Part shown: positions 30,580 to 41,200 of the stretch, piece after piece
Position numbering within the stretch: the stretch's first letter is position 1
How the letters are laid out: every line of letters begins with the position of its first letter
Assembly: GCA_017938885.1 (NCBI GenBank)
Contig: JAGBAS010000078.1
Location: 1 to 48,145 of the forward strand
Source of the DNA: Clostridia bacterium
GTDB lineage: Bacteria > Bacillota > Clostridia > Oscillospirales > CAG-272
Length of the DNA stretch: 48,145 nucleotides
Reading direction: 5' to 3'
Translations under genes and position numbers: made by a program
Notes under the pieces: generated by a model
Databases searched by the model: none
Seen by the model: the letters and a program-made list of their open reading frames with translations, nothing else
Told to the model about the DNA's origin: nothing

Positions 30580-33500
30580 ATGAGGGAAAAGAAATTCTTA
30601 CGGATAGCGGCATTTCTGCTTTGCCTGACCATGCTTTTGGGCAACGCCGTCGTATTCGCTTCCGCTTCGGATGCCGAAGGCTCCGGAGGATCCATCACCG
30701 ACGTTTCTTTGGAAGAGCTTCGCGAGCTTCTGAACGCGATCTCCTATGAGGAGTATTCCGACAAGAACGCGGCAGTTCCCGGCGCAACTCAGACCGTCGA
30801 GGTTCAGATCGACGCCTACGTCACCGAGGACGAAGGCTTCAAGATTGAGACCAAGGACGGCATCAACGCGCTGTTCACCCCCGCCACCGGCGAAGTTTCC
30901 TGGACGGTCAACGTCCCCGAGACCGCCAAGTACGCGATCAAGATCGAGTACTATCCCGACCAGAACCGCTCCACTTCCATTGAGCGTATTCTGAAGGTCA
31001 ACGATAAGGTTCCCTTCGCCGAGGCGCGGTTTCTGACCCTGCCCAAGCGTTGGGTCAACGACTACGTGGACGCCGTCATCACCCCCGGTAAGGGTGAGAC
31101 CGCCGAGTCCATCGCCACCGAGGCAAAGAGCGTTGGGTATACCGACGTCCGCCAGGAGGATGGAAAGGTTCTGATCAGCTTCCCCGATTTCGTCACCCAG
31201 GAGATGTCCGAGTTCGCTGATGCTTTTGGCGTCCGCTTCCTCCAGCGCGACATCACCAACAACGAGATCCGTCCCACCACCTCGGACGTGCCCAAGTGGA
31301 TGACTTATTATTTGAAGGATTCCAGCGGCTACTACACCACCAACTTCGAGTTCGCGCTGAACGCGGGCGAGAACAAGATCACCCTTGAGGGCCAGAACGA
31401 GCCCATGTCCATCAAGTCCATCACCCTGTATCCCGTTGAGAAGCTCGCTACCTACGAGGAGTACAAGGCCAAGTACGCAAACGAGCCCGTCGGCCAGGAC
31501 ACCATCAAGATCGAGGCAGAGCTTGCCAACGTCATGTCCAACAAGACCATCTACCCCGTCGAGGACCGCTCTTGCGCCATCAACTCCCCCACCGACACCA
31601 CCTGCTCGGTGCTGAACACCATCGGCGGTGACAAGTGGGCGACCGCAGGCCAGTGGGTGGAGTACCGCTTCAAGGTCTCCTCCTCCGGTAGATACGACAT
31701 CGTATCCCGCTTCCGCCAGGATGTGCTGGATGGTATGTCTACCTGCCGTTCCATGTACATCTTCAGCGAGGGCCTGGACGAGAACGCCAAGGGCTACTAC
31801 AACGGCGCTCCCTTCGAGGAGGCTCTGAAGCTTTCCTATGATTACAGCGCCGAGTGGCAGGTCACCGAGCTGGCTGCCGGTAAGCAGGACTCCAACGGCG
31901 ACGGTAAGATCAACGATGACGATACCATGGAGACCTACGAGGTCTACCTGGAGAAGGATGTCATCTACACCATCCGCCTGGAGGTCACTCTTGGTAAGAT
32001 GGGCGACGTGGTCCGCCGCGTCGAGGACATCCTGAACGCCATCAACAACGATTACCTGAACATCATCAAGCTGACCGGTATCACCCCCGACAGCTACCGT
32101 GACTACGGCTTCTCCCAGGTCATGCCCGATACCATGGTCGACATGGTCATCCAGTCCCAGAATCTGTACGATCTGGCCGATGAGCTGACCCTCATCGCAG
32201 GCGAGAAGTCCTCCAACGTGGCGACTCTGGAAAAGGTCGCAAGACTGCTCAAGGAAATGGGCACCGACGACGACGAGGTGGCAAAGAACCTGTCCAACCT
32301 CAAGTCCTACATCGGTACTCTGGGTACCTTCCTGTCGGATGCCCAGACTCAGCCCTTGCAGCTGGACTTCATCCAGATCCAGCCCGCTACCGACGACCCT
32401 GACGATCTGCCTAAGGCAACCCCCAACTTCTTCCAGTCCTTCCTCCACGAGGTCAAGGGCTTCTGGCAGTCCTTCTGGCGCGACTACAACAGCATGGGTG
32501 CTCTGGTGGAGACCGACGAGACCGCTACTGAGGTTTGGCTGGCTACCGCCCGTGACCAGTCGCAGGTCTACCGTAACCTCATCAACAACGACTTCACCCC
32601 CAACACCAACATCGCCATCGACCTGAAGCTGGTCGCCGGCGGTACCCTGCTCCCCTCCATCCTGGCAGGCTCCGGCCCGGATGTATACCTCGGTCTGGGT
32701 CAGGGTGACGTGATCAACTACGCCATCCGTTCTGCTCTTCTGAATATCGAAGGCTTCGAGGATTTCGATGAGTTCACTACCAATAACTTTAATGAGGCCG
32801 CTATGATCGTCCTGGGTATCGAGGACGCCGACGAGCAGATGCACTACTACGGTCTGCCCGAGTCTCAGGGCTTCCCCATGATGTTCGTCCGTATCGACAT
32901 CCTGGCTGACCTCGGACTTGAGGTGCCTAAGACCTGGGATGACCTCATGGCTTGCATCCCTACCCTCCAGGCCAACAACATGCAGATCGGTCTTCCTACC
33001 GACTACAAGATCTTCCTGTATCAGCAGGGCGGCGACCTCTTCGCAGACGACGGTATGCGCATCAACCTGGACTCCAAGCTGGGTCTGGCCTCCTTTGAGA
33101 AGATGTGTAACCTCTTCACCATGTACTCCTTCCCCTACCAGTACGATGCGGCCAACCGTTTCCGTACCGGTGAGATGCCTATCCTGCTGGGTGACTACAC
33201 CGGTCTGTACAACCAGCTGAAGGTCTTCGCGACCGAGATCAACGGTAAGTGGGAGTTCATGCCCCTGCCCGGTGAGATCAACGGCTACGACGAAAACGGC
33301 GATCCTATCATTAATAATGTGTCCATTTCCGGCGTTGCCGCTACCGTCATGGTCAAGGGCTGCGACAAGGTCGAGAGCTCTTGGGAGTTCATGAAGTGGT
33401 ACACCGGCGAGAACTGCCAGGTGGACTTCTCCAACGAGATGGTCGCCATCATGGGTCCCTCCGCTAAGCAGGCTGTGTCCAACAAGAACGCCCTGGCTTC

Positions 33501-34134
33501 TCTGCCTTGGACCACCGCTGAGTACGAGCAGGTGCAGAACCAGTTCAACAACCTGGGTTCCGTGCCCAACTACCCCGGCGCGTACATCATCGACCGTTAC
33601 ACCAACTTCGCATTCCTCAGTGCCTACAACGACAAGGCTAACCCCTCCGACGCTCTGCTCGCTTACATCTACACCATCAACAAGGAGATCGAGCGTAAGC
33701 GTAACGAGTTCAACCTGGAGACTCTGTCCGACGGCGTGAACGAGTACAAGGATCTGCTCACCAAGCGTCTGGCTCAGATCAACGAGCTGGTCGGCTACAT
33801 CCGCGAGGATGACGAGTTCAAGGCCGAGTACGAGGCGCTCATGGTGCAGATCGAAAGGGCATCCCGCAGCGACGACGCAGCCGAGCTGGCCAACACCGCC
33901 GAGGCTGTCAAGCAGCTCTACGATCAGCTGGATCCCGACGGCTCCAAGTTCATCGCTGACCGCAATGAGGTCATGGGCTACGATATGACGGATACCACCC
34001 TCACCAAGGCTGAAAAGAAGAAGATCCGCAATTGCTTCTCCTATGAAGTCTACAAGAACACCGAGTCGCTGGTGAGCCAGCTCAAGTGCATGGTCGGCTT
34101 CCTGGAGGATGCTGCCCGCTTGACCGGCGTCTGA
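30580..34134 (+). CDS. giant sugar-binding protein fused to carbohydrate-binding-like modules
   Basis: A 1184-residue secreted protein. AGGAGG precedes ATG 30580. A signal peptide (residues 1-29) has no lipobox cysteine. Two beta-sandwich modules resembling CBM6/CBM35 follow (about residues 60-285 and 305-480; the second has IKIEAELANVMS and GQWVEYRF). A helical part comes next, then a family 1 sugar ABC binding domain (about 640-1010: LLPSILAGSGPDVYLGLGQG, LGLEVPKTWDDLMACIPTL, FMKWYTGENC). The last about 150 residues are helical. It heads an operon with two permease pairs, so it probably captures an oligosaccharide or glycan at the surface. How it stays attached to the cell is not evident. 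Most binding proteins are near 450 residues. Confidence 0.85.
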   Translation: MREKKFLRIAAFLLCLTMLLGNAVVFASASDAEGSGGSITDVSLEELRELLNAISYEEYSDKNAAVPGATQTVEVQIDAYVTEDEGFKIETKDGINALFTPATGEVSWTVNVPETAKYAIKIEYYPDQNRSTSIERILKVNDKVPFAEARFLTLPKRWVNDYVDAVITPGKGETAESIATEAKSVGYTDVRQEDGKVLISFPDFVTQEMSEFADAFGVRFLQRDITNNEIRPTTSDVPKWMTYYLKDSSGYYTTNFEFALNAGENKITLEGQNEPMSIKSITLYPVEKLATYEEYKAKYANEPVGQDTIKIEAELANVMSNKTIYPVEDRSCAINSPTDTTCSVLNTIGGDKWATAGQWVEYRFKVSSSGRYDIVSRFRQDVLDGMSTCRSMYIFSEGLDENAKGYYNGAPFEEALKLSYDYSAEWQVTELAAGKQDSNGDGKINDDDTMETYEVYLEKDVIYTIRLEVTLGKMGDVVRRVEDILNAINNDYLNIIKLTGITPDSYRDYGFSQVMPDTMVDMVIQSQNLYDLADELTLIAGEKSSNVATLEKVARLLKEMGTDDDEVAKNLSNLKSYIGTLGTFLSDAQTQPLQLDFIQIQPATDDPDDLPKATPNFFQSFLHEVKGFWQSFWRDYNSMGALVETDETATEVWLATARDQSQVYRNLINNDFTPNTNIAIDLKLVAGGTLLPSILAGSGPDVYLGLGQGDVINYAIRSALLNIEGFEDFDEFTTNNFNEAAMIVLGIEDADEQMHYYGLPESQGFPMMFVRIDILADLGLEVPKTWDDLMACIPTLQANNMQIGLPTDYKIFLYQQGGDLFADDGMRINLDSKLGLASFEKMCNLFTMYSFPYQYDAANRFRTGEMPILLGDYTGLYNQLKVFATEINGKWEFMPLPGEINGYDENGDPIINNVSISGVAATVMVKGCDKVESSWEFMKWYTGENCQVDFSNEMVAIMGPSAKQAVSNKNALASLPWTTAEYEQVQNQFNNLGSVPNYPGAYIIDRYTNFAFLSAYNDKANPSDALLAYIYTINKEIERKRNEFNLETLSDGVNEYKDLLTKRLAQINELVGYIREDDEFKAEYEALMVQIERASRSDDAAELANTAEAVKQLYDQLDPDGSKFIADRNEVMGYDMTDTTLTKAEKKKIRNCFSYEVYKNTESLVSQLKCMVGFLEDAARLTGV

Positions 34135-34181
34135 TCCCATCGCGTTCCCATCACTTCAATCTATATAAGGAGAGAGAGTCA

Positions 34182-35126
34182 ATGGCTACAAAACAGGCTT
34201 CAAAGCAAGCCGCCTCGCGTGAGCTGACCAAAACTCAATGGAAGCTCAAAGAGATCAGACAGAACTGGGTCGCCTACTTCATGGTCGCGCCTTACATGGT
34301 TCTGTTCACCCTCTTCACCGTGGTGCCGGTCGTGCTGTCCATCGTCATCAGCTTTACAGACTTCAACATGCTGGAGTTCCCCAACATCGTCTGGCTGAAA
34401 AACTACGTTACCCTGTTCTTCGACGATGATATCTTCCTCATCGCCATCAAGAACACCTTCATCTTCGCGTGCATCGTGGGTCCCTCGTCCTACATCATGT
34501 CCTACCTCGTAGCATGGTTCATCAACGAGCTGCCTCCCAAGATCCGTGCACTGGTTACCCTGGTCTTCTACGCCCCCTCCATCTCGGGTCAGGTCTACCT
34601 GATCTGGGGTACCCTCTTCTCGTCCGATGCCTACGGTTGGGCTAACGCCGCCCTGGATAAGCTGGGCCTCATCGAAGAGCCGATCAACTTCTTCAAGGAC
34701 GAAAAGTACGTCATGCCCCTGTGTATCGTGGTCTCCCTGTGGACCTCCCTCGGTACCTCCTTCCTGTCCTTCATTGCAGGTCTTCAGGGTATCGACCGAG
34801 CCCTCTTTGAGGCAGGCGCCGTGGACGGCGTCAAGAACCGCTGGCAGGAGCTCTACTACATCACCCTGCCCTCCATGAAGCCTCAGCTCATGTTCGGTGC
34901 GGTCATGTCCATCACCGGTGCCTTCGGCTTCGGCGGTATCGTCGACGCGCTGGCAGGCTTCCCCTCGGTCAACTACTGCGCACACACCATCATGCATCAC
35001 TTGAATGACTACGGTGGTATGCGTTACGAGATCGGTTATTCGTCCGCTATCGCCGTGATCCTGTTCCTCATGATGATCGGCGCCAACATGCTCGTTAAGA
35101 GACTACTCTCGAAGATAGGTACTTGA
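34182..35126 (+). CDS. sugar ABC transporter permease, MalF/UgpA type (pair 1)
   Basis: A 314-residue permease with six membrane helices after a basic, lysine-rich N-terminus. The cytoplasmic EAA loop (FEAGAVDGVKNRWQELYYIT) that docks with the ATPase is intact. AAGGAG precedes ATG 34182. The gene lies 48 nt after the binding protein and one base before the next permease, so the two should form a heterodimer serving the upstream binding protein. Confidence 0.93.
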   Translation: MATKQASKQAASRELTKTQWKLKEIRQNWVAYFMVAPYMVLFTLFTVVPVVLSIVISFTDFNMLEFPNIVWLKNYVTLFFDDDIFLIAIKNTFIFACIVGPSSYIMSYLVAWFINELPPKIRALVTLVFYAPSISGQVYLIWGTLFSSDAYGWANAALDKLGLIEEPINFFKDEKYVMPLCIVVSLWTSLGTSFLSFIAGLQGIDRALFEAGAVDGVKNRWQELYYITLPSMKPQLMFGAVMSITGAFGFGGIVDALAGFPSVNYCAHTIMHHLNDYGGMRYEIGYSSAIAVILFLMMIGANMLVKRLLSKIGT

Positions 35127-35127
35127 T

Positions 35128-36000
35128 ATGGCAAAATTAAGAACAAGAAAGCATAAGGTCGTCCTCGCCCGTTCTGCGGGCGGCGACGCCGGTATTTCGG
35201 TCATCCTTGTCATTCTGGGCGCGTTCATGTTCCTGCCCATGGTCTACGTTGTCATGCAGTCTCTGAAGCCTCTGGATGAGCTGTGGATGTACCCCCCTCG
35301 CTTCTACGTTATGTCCCCCACCCTCAAGAACTTCAAGGATCTGTTCACTCTGATGAACATTTCCTGGGTTCCCTTCTCCCGTTACATCTTTAATACGGTT
35401 CTGGTCTCTGTCGCCGGTACCGCAGGCCACCTGTTCCTCGCCTCCCTGGCCGCTTACGCACTGGCGAAGATCAAGTTCCCCGGCCGCGACCTCATGTTCC
35501 AGACCGTCCAGATGTCCCTGATGTTCAACGCGACCGTTACCGCCATCACCTCCTTCATCCTGATGTCTGCCCTCCACTGGCTGGATACCTACTGGGCTCT
35601 GATCGTCCCCGCATGGTGCTCCTCCCTGGGTCTGTACCTGATGAAGCAGTTCACGGATACCAACGTCAACGACTCCGTCCTGGAGTCCGCCCGTCTGGAC
35701 GGCGCGAAGGAGCTGAAGATCTTCTGGGTCATCGCCATGCCCATGGTTAAGCCCGCATGGTTGACTCTGATCATCTACTCCTTCCAGGGTCTGTGGAACG
35801 CAGGTGCTTCCATGTACATCTATTCCGAGCAGTACAAGTCCTTCAACTACGCCATCGGTCAGATCACCGCAGGCGGTATCAAGCGTGCAGGTGCTTCGGC
35901 TGCTTCCCAGGTGATTATGATGCTGGTCCCCATCATCATCTTCATCATCTCCCAGTCGAACATCATCGAAACGATGGGTTCCTCGGGTATGAAAGACTAA
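35128..36000 (+). CDS. sugar ABC transporter permease, MalG/UgpE type (pair 1)
   Basis: A 290-residue permease with six helices. The EAA loop is recognisable as LESARLDGAKELKIFWVIAM. The start codon lies one base after the stop of the preceding permease and has no strong ribosome binding site, so translation is probably coupled. With the upstream gene it forms the first of two permease pairs in the operon. Confidence 0.93.
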   Translation: MAKLRTRKHKVVLARSAGGDAGISVILVILGAFMFLPMVYVVMQSLKPLDELWMYPPRFYVMSPTLKNFKDLFTLMNISWVPFSRYIFNTVLVSVAGTAGHLFLASLAAYALAKIKFPGRDLMFQTVQMSLMFNATVTAITSFILMSALHWLDTYWALIVPAWCSSLGLYLMKQFTDTNVNDSVLESARLDGAKELKIFWVIAMPMVKPAWLTLIIYSFQGLWNAGASMYIYSEQYKSFNYAIGQITAGGIKRAGASAASQVIMMLVPIIIFIISQSNIIETMGSSGMKD

Positions 36001-36019
36001 TCAGGAGGTATATATAATA

Positions 36020-38182
36020 ATGAAGAAATTCAATAAGATTCTGTGTACCTTCTTTGCTCTCCTCATGGTCGTTACGGCTGCCTGCATCACCGCAGGCGCC
36101 AGCTCGGCCTACCAGACCTACGTCTATGACGTCTACGGCGAAGCGCTCTACTCCCCCGATGCCTACACCGCCATCAGCTCGGTTGGCTCGGATGCCATGG
36201 GTCTGGAGCTTCCCATTGAGAACCCCGGCGATATGGTCACCGATGAGGCTCAGAACGTCTACATTGCCGATACGGGCAATAACCGTATCGTGGTGCTGGA
36301 TCGCTACTACAAGGTCAACTTCACCATTACCACCTTCTCCAACGACCAGGGCGTGCCGGATAAGCTCACCGCTCCCCAGGGCGTGTTCGTCTCTGAGCCC
36401 AACGAGAAGTACGGCAAGCTGATCTGGGTCTGCGACACCGGCTCCAACCGTATCGTGGTTTTCGATGAGTTCGGTAACTTCCAGCGCATCGTCGAGGAGC
36501 CTGAGTCCTCCCTGTTCGATCAGGATTCGGTCTATAAGCCCGTGGCTATGGCCGTGGATGCCTACAACCGTCTGTACGTTGTCTCCTCCACCACCTACCA
36601 GGGTATCATCGTCATGACCGATGAGGGCGAGTTCACCGGATTCATCGGTGCTCAGGCCGTTCAGATGTCCGCGTGGGATATCATCTGGCGCCGCTTCCAG
36701 ACCAAGGAGCAGCGTGAGCAGCAGGAGCAGAAGGTCTCCACTGAGTTCAACAACATCACCATCAACAAGAACAAGGGTCTGGTCTACGTCACTACCTCTA
36801 CCATCGACGAGGCCGCCGTCTCCGGTGCCATCACAGGTAAGGATAAGTCGGGTACCAACTCCCCCGTCAAGCTCCTGAACGCCAACGGCTCCGAGATCAT
36901 GAGACGTAACGGCTTCTGGATGCCCGCCGGTGAGATCGACTTCTCCAGCCGCTCCACCGACGAGATCACCGGTGTCTCTACCATCATCGACGCAGCTGTC
37001 GGTCCCGAGGATACCTGGTCCATCATCGACGAGAAGCGTAACCGTATCTACACCTACGATTTCGACGGTAACCTGCTGTTCGCCTTCGGCGACAACGGTA
37101 CCATGCTGGGTAACCTTGGCTCCATCGAGGCCATTGCTTACCAGGGCGAAAAGACCATGCTGATCTTGGATAAGACCAACGATAACATCACGGTCTTCCA
37201 GCGCACCGAGTACGGCGACATCCTCCTCCAGGCTATCGCCGCCGAGTCTACCCAGGACTTCGATTTGGCTATCAACCTCTGGACCGATGTTCTGAAGCGT
37301 AACTCCAACTTCGACTCTGCCTACGTCGGTATCGGCCAGGCTATGTACCGAAACAAGGACTACGCCAACTCCCTGACCTACTTCGAGTCGGCTTACGACA
37401 CCGATAACTGGTCCAACTCCTACAAGGAGATCCGTAAGGAGTGGATGTCTACCTACTTCCTGCTCCTGCTCCTGCTCATCGTGGCTCTGATCGTGGTCGT
37501 CATGCTGTTCTTCAAGTGGATGGCCAAGATCAACAAGCGCGTGGCAACCTCGGGCAAGAAGAGAACCTTCGGCCAGGAGATCGCTTACGGCTTCCACATC
37601 ATCTTCCATCCCTTCGATGGATTCTGGGATCTGAAGCATGAAAAGCGCGGCTCGGTTCGCGGTGCAGTCTTCTTCATCGTCCTTGCCATCGCTACCTTCT
37701 ACTACCAGGCCATCGGCCAGGGCTACCTCCTGGATCCCTACGCAAGCCTTCCCTCCATCTGGGGTCAGGTCTTCGGCGTTCTGGTTCCCCTGTTCCTGTT
37801 CGTGCTGGCGAACTGGTGTCTGACCACCCTGTTCGAGGGTGAAGGTAGCTTCAAGGATATCTTTATCGCCTCCGGCTACTGCCTGCTGCCCATCCCGCTG
37901 CTGGTCATTCCTACCACCATCTACTCCAACTTCTGCATTTCCACCGAGACCGACATCATCGGTTTCATCAGCGGCTTTGCCTTCATCTGGCTGGGTCTGC
38001 TTCTCTTCTTCGGCACCATGGTTACCCACGATTACTCCATGGGTAAGAACATCATCACCGTTGTCGGTACCATCGTCGGTATGGTGTTCATCATGTTCCT
38101 GGCCGTTCTGTTCACCACTCTTGTCGGTAAGATTGTCGGTTTGGTCACCAATATCGTTGACGAGATTCAGTACAGACTATAA
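36020..38182 (+). CDS. NHL-propeller / TPR-like / Yip1-domain membrane protein
   Basis: A 720-residue protein after AGGAGG. A signal peptide (about 1-28) is followed by an NHL-type beta propeller (about 45-400) with repeats such as VYIADTGNNRIVVLD and IWVCDTGSNRIVVFDEFGNF. A TPR-like stretch (AINLWTDVLKRNSNFDSAYV, YFESAYD) spans about 410-470. A membrane helix of leucine and valine (about 478-498), a basic cytoplasmic loop, and a Yip1-like domain with about five helices (from about 545) complete it. The outer propeller could bind glycan or the neighbouring secreted proteins, while the membrane part sits with the permeases. The role as an accessory subunit is inferred from its central place in the operon. 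Confidence 0.8.
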   Translation: MKKFNKILCTFFALLMVVTAACITAGASSAYQTYVYDVYGEALYSPDAYTAISSVGSDAMGLELPIENPGDMVTDEAQNVYIADTGNNRIVVLDRYYKVNFTITTFSNDQGVPDKLTAPQGVFVSEPNEKYGKLIWVCDTGSNRIVVFDEFGNFQRIVEEPESSLFDQDSVYKPVAMAVDAYNRLYVVSSTTYQGIIVMTDEGEFTGFIGAQAVQMSAWDIIWRRFQTKEQREQQEQKVSTEFNNITINKNKGLVYVTTSTIDEAAVSGAITGKDKSGTNSPVKLLNANGSEIMRRNGFWMPAGEIDFSSRSTDEITGVSTIIDAAVGPEDTWSIIDEKRNRIYTYDFDGNLLFAFGDNGTMLGNLGSIEAIAYQGEKTMLILDKTNDNITVFQRTEYGDILLQAIAAESTQDFDLAINLWTDVLKRNSNFDSAYVGIGQAMYRNKDYANSLTYFESAYDTDNWSNSYKEIRKEWMSTYFLLLLLLIVALIVVVMLFFKWMAKINKRVATSGKKRTFGQEIAYGFHIIFHPFDGFWDLKHEKRGSVRGAVFFIVLAIATFYYQAIGQGYLLDPYASLPSIWGQVFGVLVPLFLFVLANWCLTTLFEGEGSFKDIFIASGYCLLPIPLLVIPTTIYSNFCISTETDIIGFISGFAFIWLGLLLFFGTMVTHDYSMGKNIITVVGTIVGMVFIMFLAVLFTTLVGKIVGLVTNIVDEIQYRL

Positions 38183-38201
38183 CGCAAATAGGAGATTACG
38201 A

Positions 38202-41200
38202 ATGATGAATTTAAAGAAACTCATGTCACTCTTCTTGGCTGTTCTGATGCTTTGCGGCGTGTTTGGAAGCTTTTCCGTCATCACCGCATCGGCAGCAGAT
38301 GCAGCTCCCGAAGAGTCGACCACGGGAGATGAGGATGAGATCCTGATCGAGGATTATATCTCCACGATCTATGCCTCTCCCGCTGAAAAGCTGGCAACCA
38401 TGACACTCAAGACGACGAAGGGGAATTACTCCATCTACGCCGATGAGAGGTCCGGTGAGGTTGCCGTCAAGGACCTGACCACCGGCCAGATCCTCTTCAC
38501 CAACCCCTACGACGTCGGCGCTACCAACGCGTCCGACAGCGTCAAGAATCAGATCCTCTCCCAGATCATCGTTAAGTTCACCGAGAATGGCCGCGAGCGT
38601 GAGTATTCTTCCTACGAGTACGCTGCTCTCCGCGACCAGATCAAGGTTAAGAACATCAAGAACGGTATCCGTGTGGAGTACACCATCGGTCGTGAGGAGG
38701 CCAGACGACTGGTTCCCCGTATGATCGAGAAGGAGCGCTTTGAGACCATGATCCAGGCTCCCATGGAGGAGTACTACGGCGTTGGTTATGAGGACGCCAA
38801 GGTATTCAAGGATCAGTCGGGTCATCCTCTCCAGTCCGCTTCCTTTTACCTCTGCAAGCAGATGTCCTATTTCGTCTACAAGGATCTGGATGAGTGCTCT
38901 TCCGACCGTCTGAAGGAAGACCTGCTCGCATCCTTCCCCATCGTAAACAAGTACGATATCTACGTCCTCGACCCCACCGCGAACATCGTGGAGATCGAGA
39001 AAATCGAGGAAGTCATCAAGACCGCGTGCCCCAACTACTCCTACGAGGAGATGGACTACGACCACATGATGACCGAGTACACCAGCGACGAGGAGAATCC
39101 TCCCGTCTTTAAGATGGCGCTGGAGTACACCCTGGGCGAGGATGGCTTCTCCGTCCGTATGCCCGCCAACGGTATCCGCTTCAATGAGTCCAAGTTCCAG
39201 CTGACCAACGTCGCCATCCTCCCCTACATGGGCGCCGGTAACAACGCCTATGAGGGCTACACCTTCTATCCCGACGGTTCGGGTGCCCTGTTCGCATTCG
39301 AGGATCTGGCCGATCAGAATACCTATTCTGTTGCCTCCAAGATCTATGGCACCGACTACGCTTACCACAAGCTGAGCGGTACCTATCAGCAGGCTGTCCG
39401 TTACCCCGTTTTCGGTATCGTCGAGAATACCCGCTACTATGACTGCATCGCTCCCGACGAGGAAACCGGCGAGGATAAGACGACTGTCGTCAGCGGTATG
39501 ATCTACGACGCCTACACCAAGGCTCTGGAGGAAGGCAATTCCGCCTCTCCCGTCTACAAGCAGTTCGGTGCCCTGTTCGGCTCCGCCATCGTGGAGGAGC
39601 GCACCGAGAACCGCGGCTTTGTGGCCATCATCGAGGAGGGCGACGCCCTGACCGAGCTGGTCAACTACCACGCCGGTGTCCTGTCTCCCTACGACACCGT
39701 GCAGATGAACTTCAACCCCCGTCCTAAGGACTCCTACAACGTCGCTGATGCCATCTCTGTCGGTACCAACAGCGAGTGGACCGTCGTTTCCAACCGTAAG
39801 TACGTTGGTAACTACAAGATCCACTACATCATGCTGGCCGATGAGACCATCGCCCAGAAGAACGAGCTCAAGGACGGCGATTGGCACAAGGCTTCCTGGC
39901 TGGGTATGGCTATGGCCTATCGCGATTACCTTGAGAACAAGGGTATTCTGACTCCCGTGGAAGTCGAGGACGCGATCCCCCTGTACATCGAGGCCTTCGG
40001 TGCTATGGAGGTCGTGGAGAAGATCGCTTCTATCCCCGTTGAGGTGATGAAGCCTCTGACCTCTACTCAGGACGTCATTACCATGTATGAGGAGCTCTCG
40101 GGCAAGGGTGTAACCAATATCAACTTTAAGCTGACCGGTTACGCTAACGGCGGTATGTACGCAACCGCCCCCAAGAAGCTTAAGTGGGAGAAGGCCGTCA
40201 CCAAGGATCTCTCCATGCAGGAGCTCTTCGATTATGCTGCGAACGTGGAGAACGGGAACATGACCCTGTACCCCGATTTCGACTTCGCTTACATCGATTA
40301 CGATACCATGACGGATGGCTTCTCCATGAGAAAGCACTCCATCCGCTCCATCGACGACCGTATGATCTTCAAGCGCGAGTGGATCCCCACTCAGCAGAGA
40401 TACGGCGGCTCCTTCTCCATGATCGTGTCCCCCGCTTACTACGAGAACTTCTACACTAAGTTTATGGAGAAGTATCTGGAGCACAATAATCTCGAGGGTA
40501 TCTCTGTCGGTTCTCTGGGTACAGCCCTGAACTCCGACTTCGATGAGGATGAGCCTTACAACCGCGAGGATGCCAAGAGCTTTACCTCCTCCGCCCTGGA
40601 GTACATCTCCGGCAAGGACGACACCGCTCTGGAGGTCATGGTGGAAGGCGGTAACGCATTCACCTGGAAGTATGCTGACCACATCCTGGGCGCAGCTCTG
40701 GATTCCTCCCGTTACATCAAGGCCAGCTACAGCGTTCCCTTCGTGGGCGTGGTGCTCCACGGCTACATGAACTTCACCGGCACGCCTCTGAACATGGAGG
40801 GTGACGTGAACTACGCCAAGCTCAAGGCCATTGAGAATGGTGCATCCGTATACTTCACGCTGTCCTACCAGAACACCCAGAAGCTGAAGGAAGACTTCCT
40901 GCTCAATCAGTACTATTCCGTCCGCTACGACATCTGGTTCGACGACGTGGTCGAGATCTACAATGAGCTGAATACCGAGCTGAAGAACGTTCAGGATAAG
41001 CTCATCATCGATCACCAGTTCCTCAGCGGTATGCGCGTTCCCGACGTGGATGAGCTGAACCGCGACCTGACCAACGAGTTCGAGACCGTCCTGGATTTCC
41101 AGAACAACAAGGCTGAGTATGAGGCCAAGCAGAAGGCCGAGGCCGTTGCCGATGCCCGCGACCAGATCGCTTCTCTGGAATCCGCAACCCAGAAGTTTAT

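Noticed and set aside
30598..34140. Very long open frame on the minus strand opposite the binding-protein fusion
   Set aside because: It is codon-aligned with the sense gene, low in complexity (V, G, L, D, H rich), lacks a ribosome binding site and is explained by avoidance of TTA/CTA/TCA in the sense gene.
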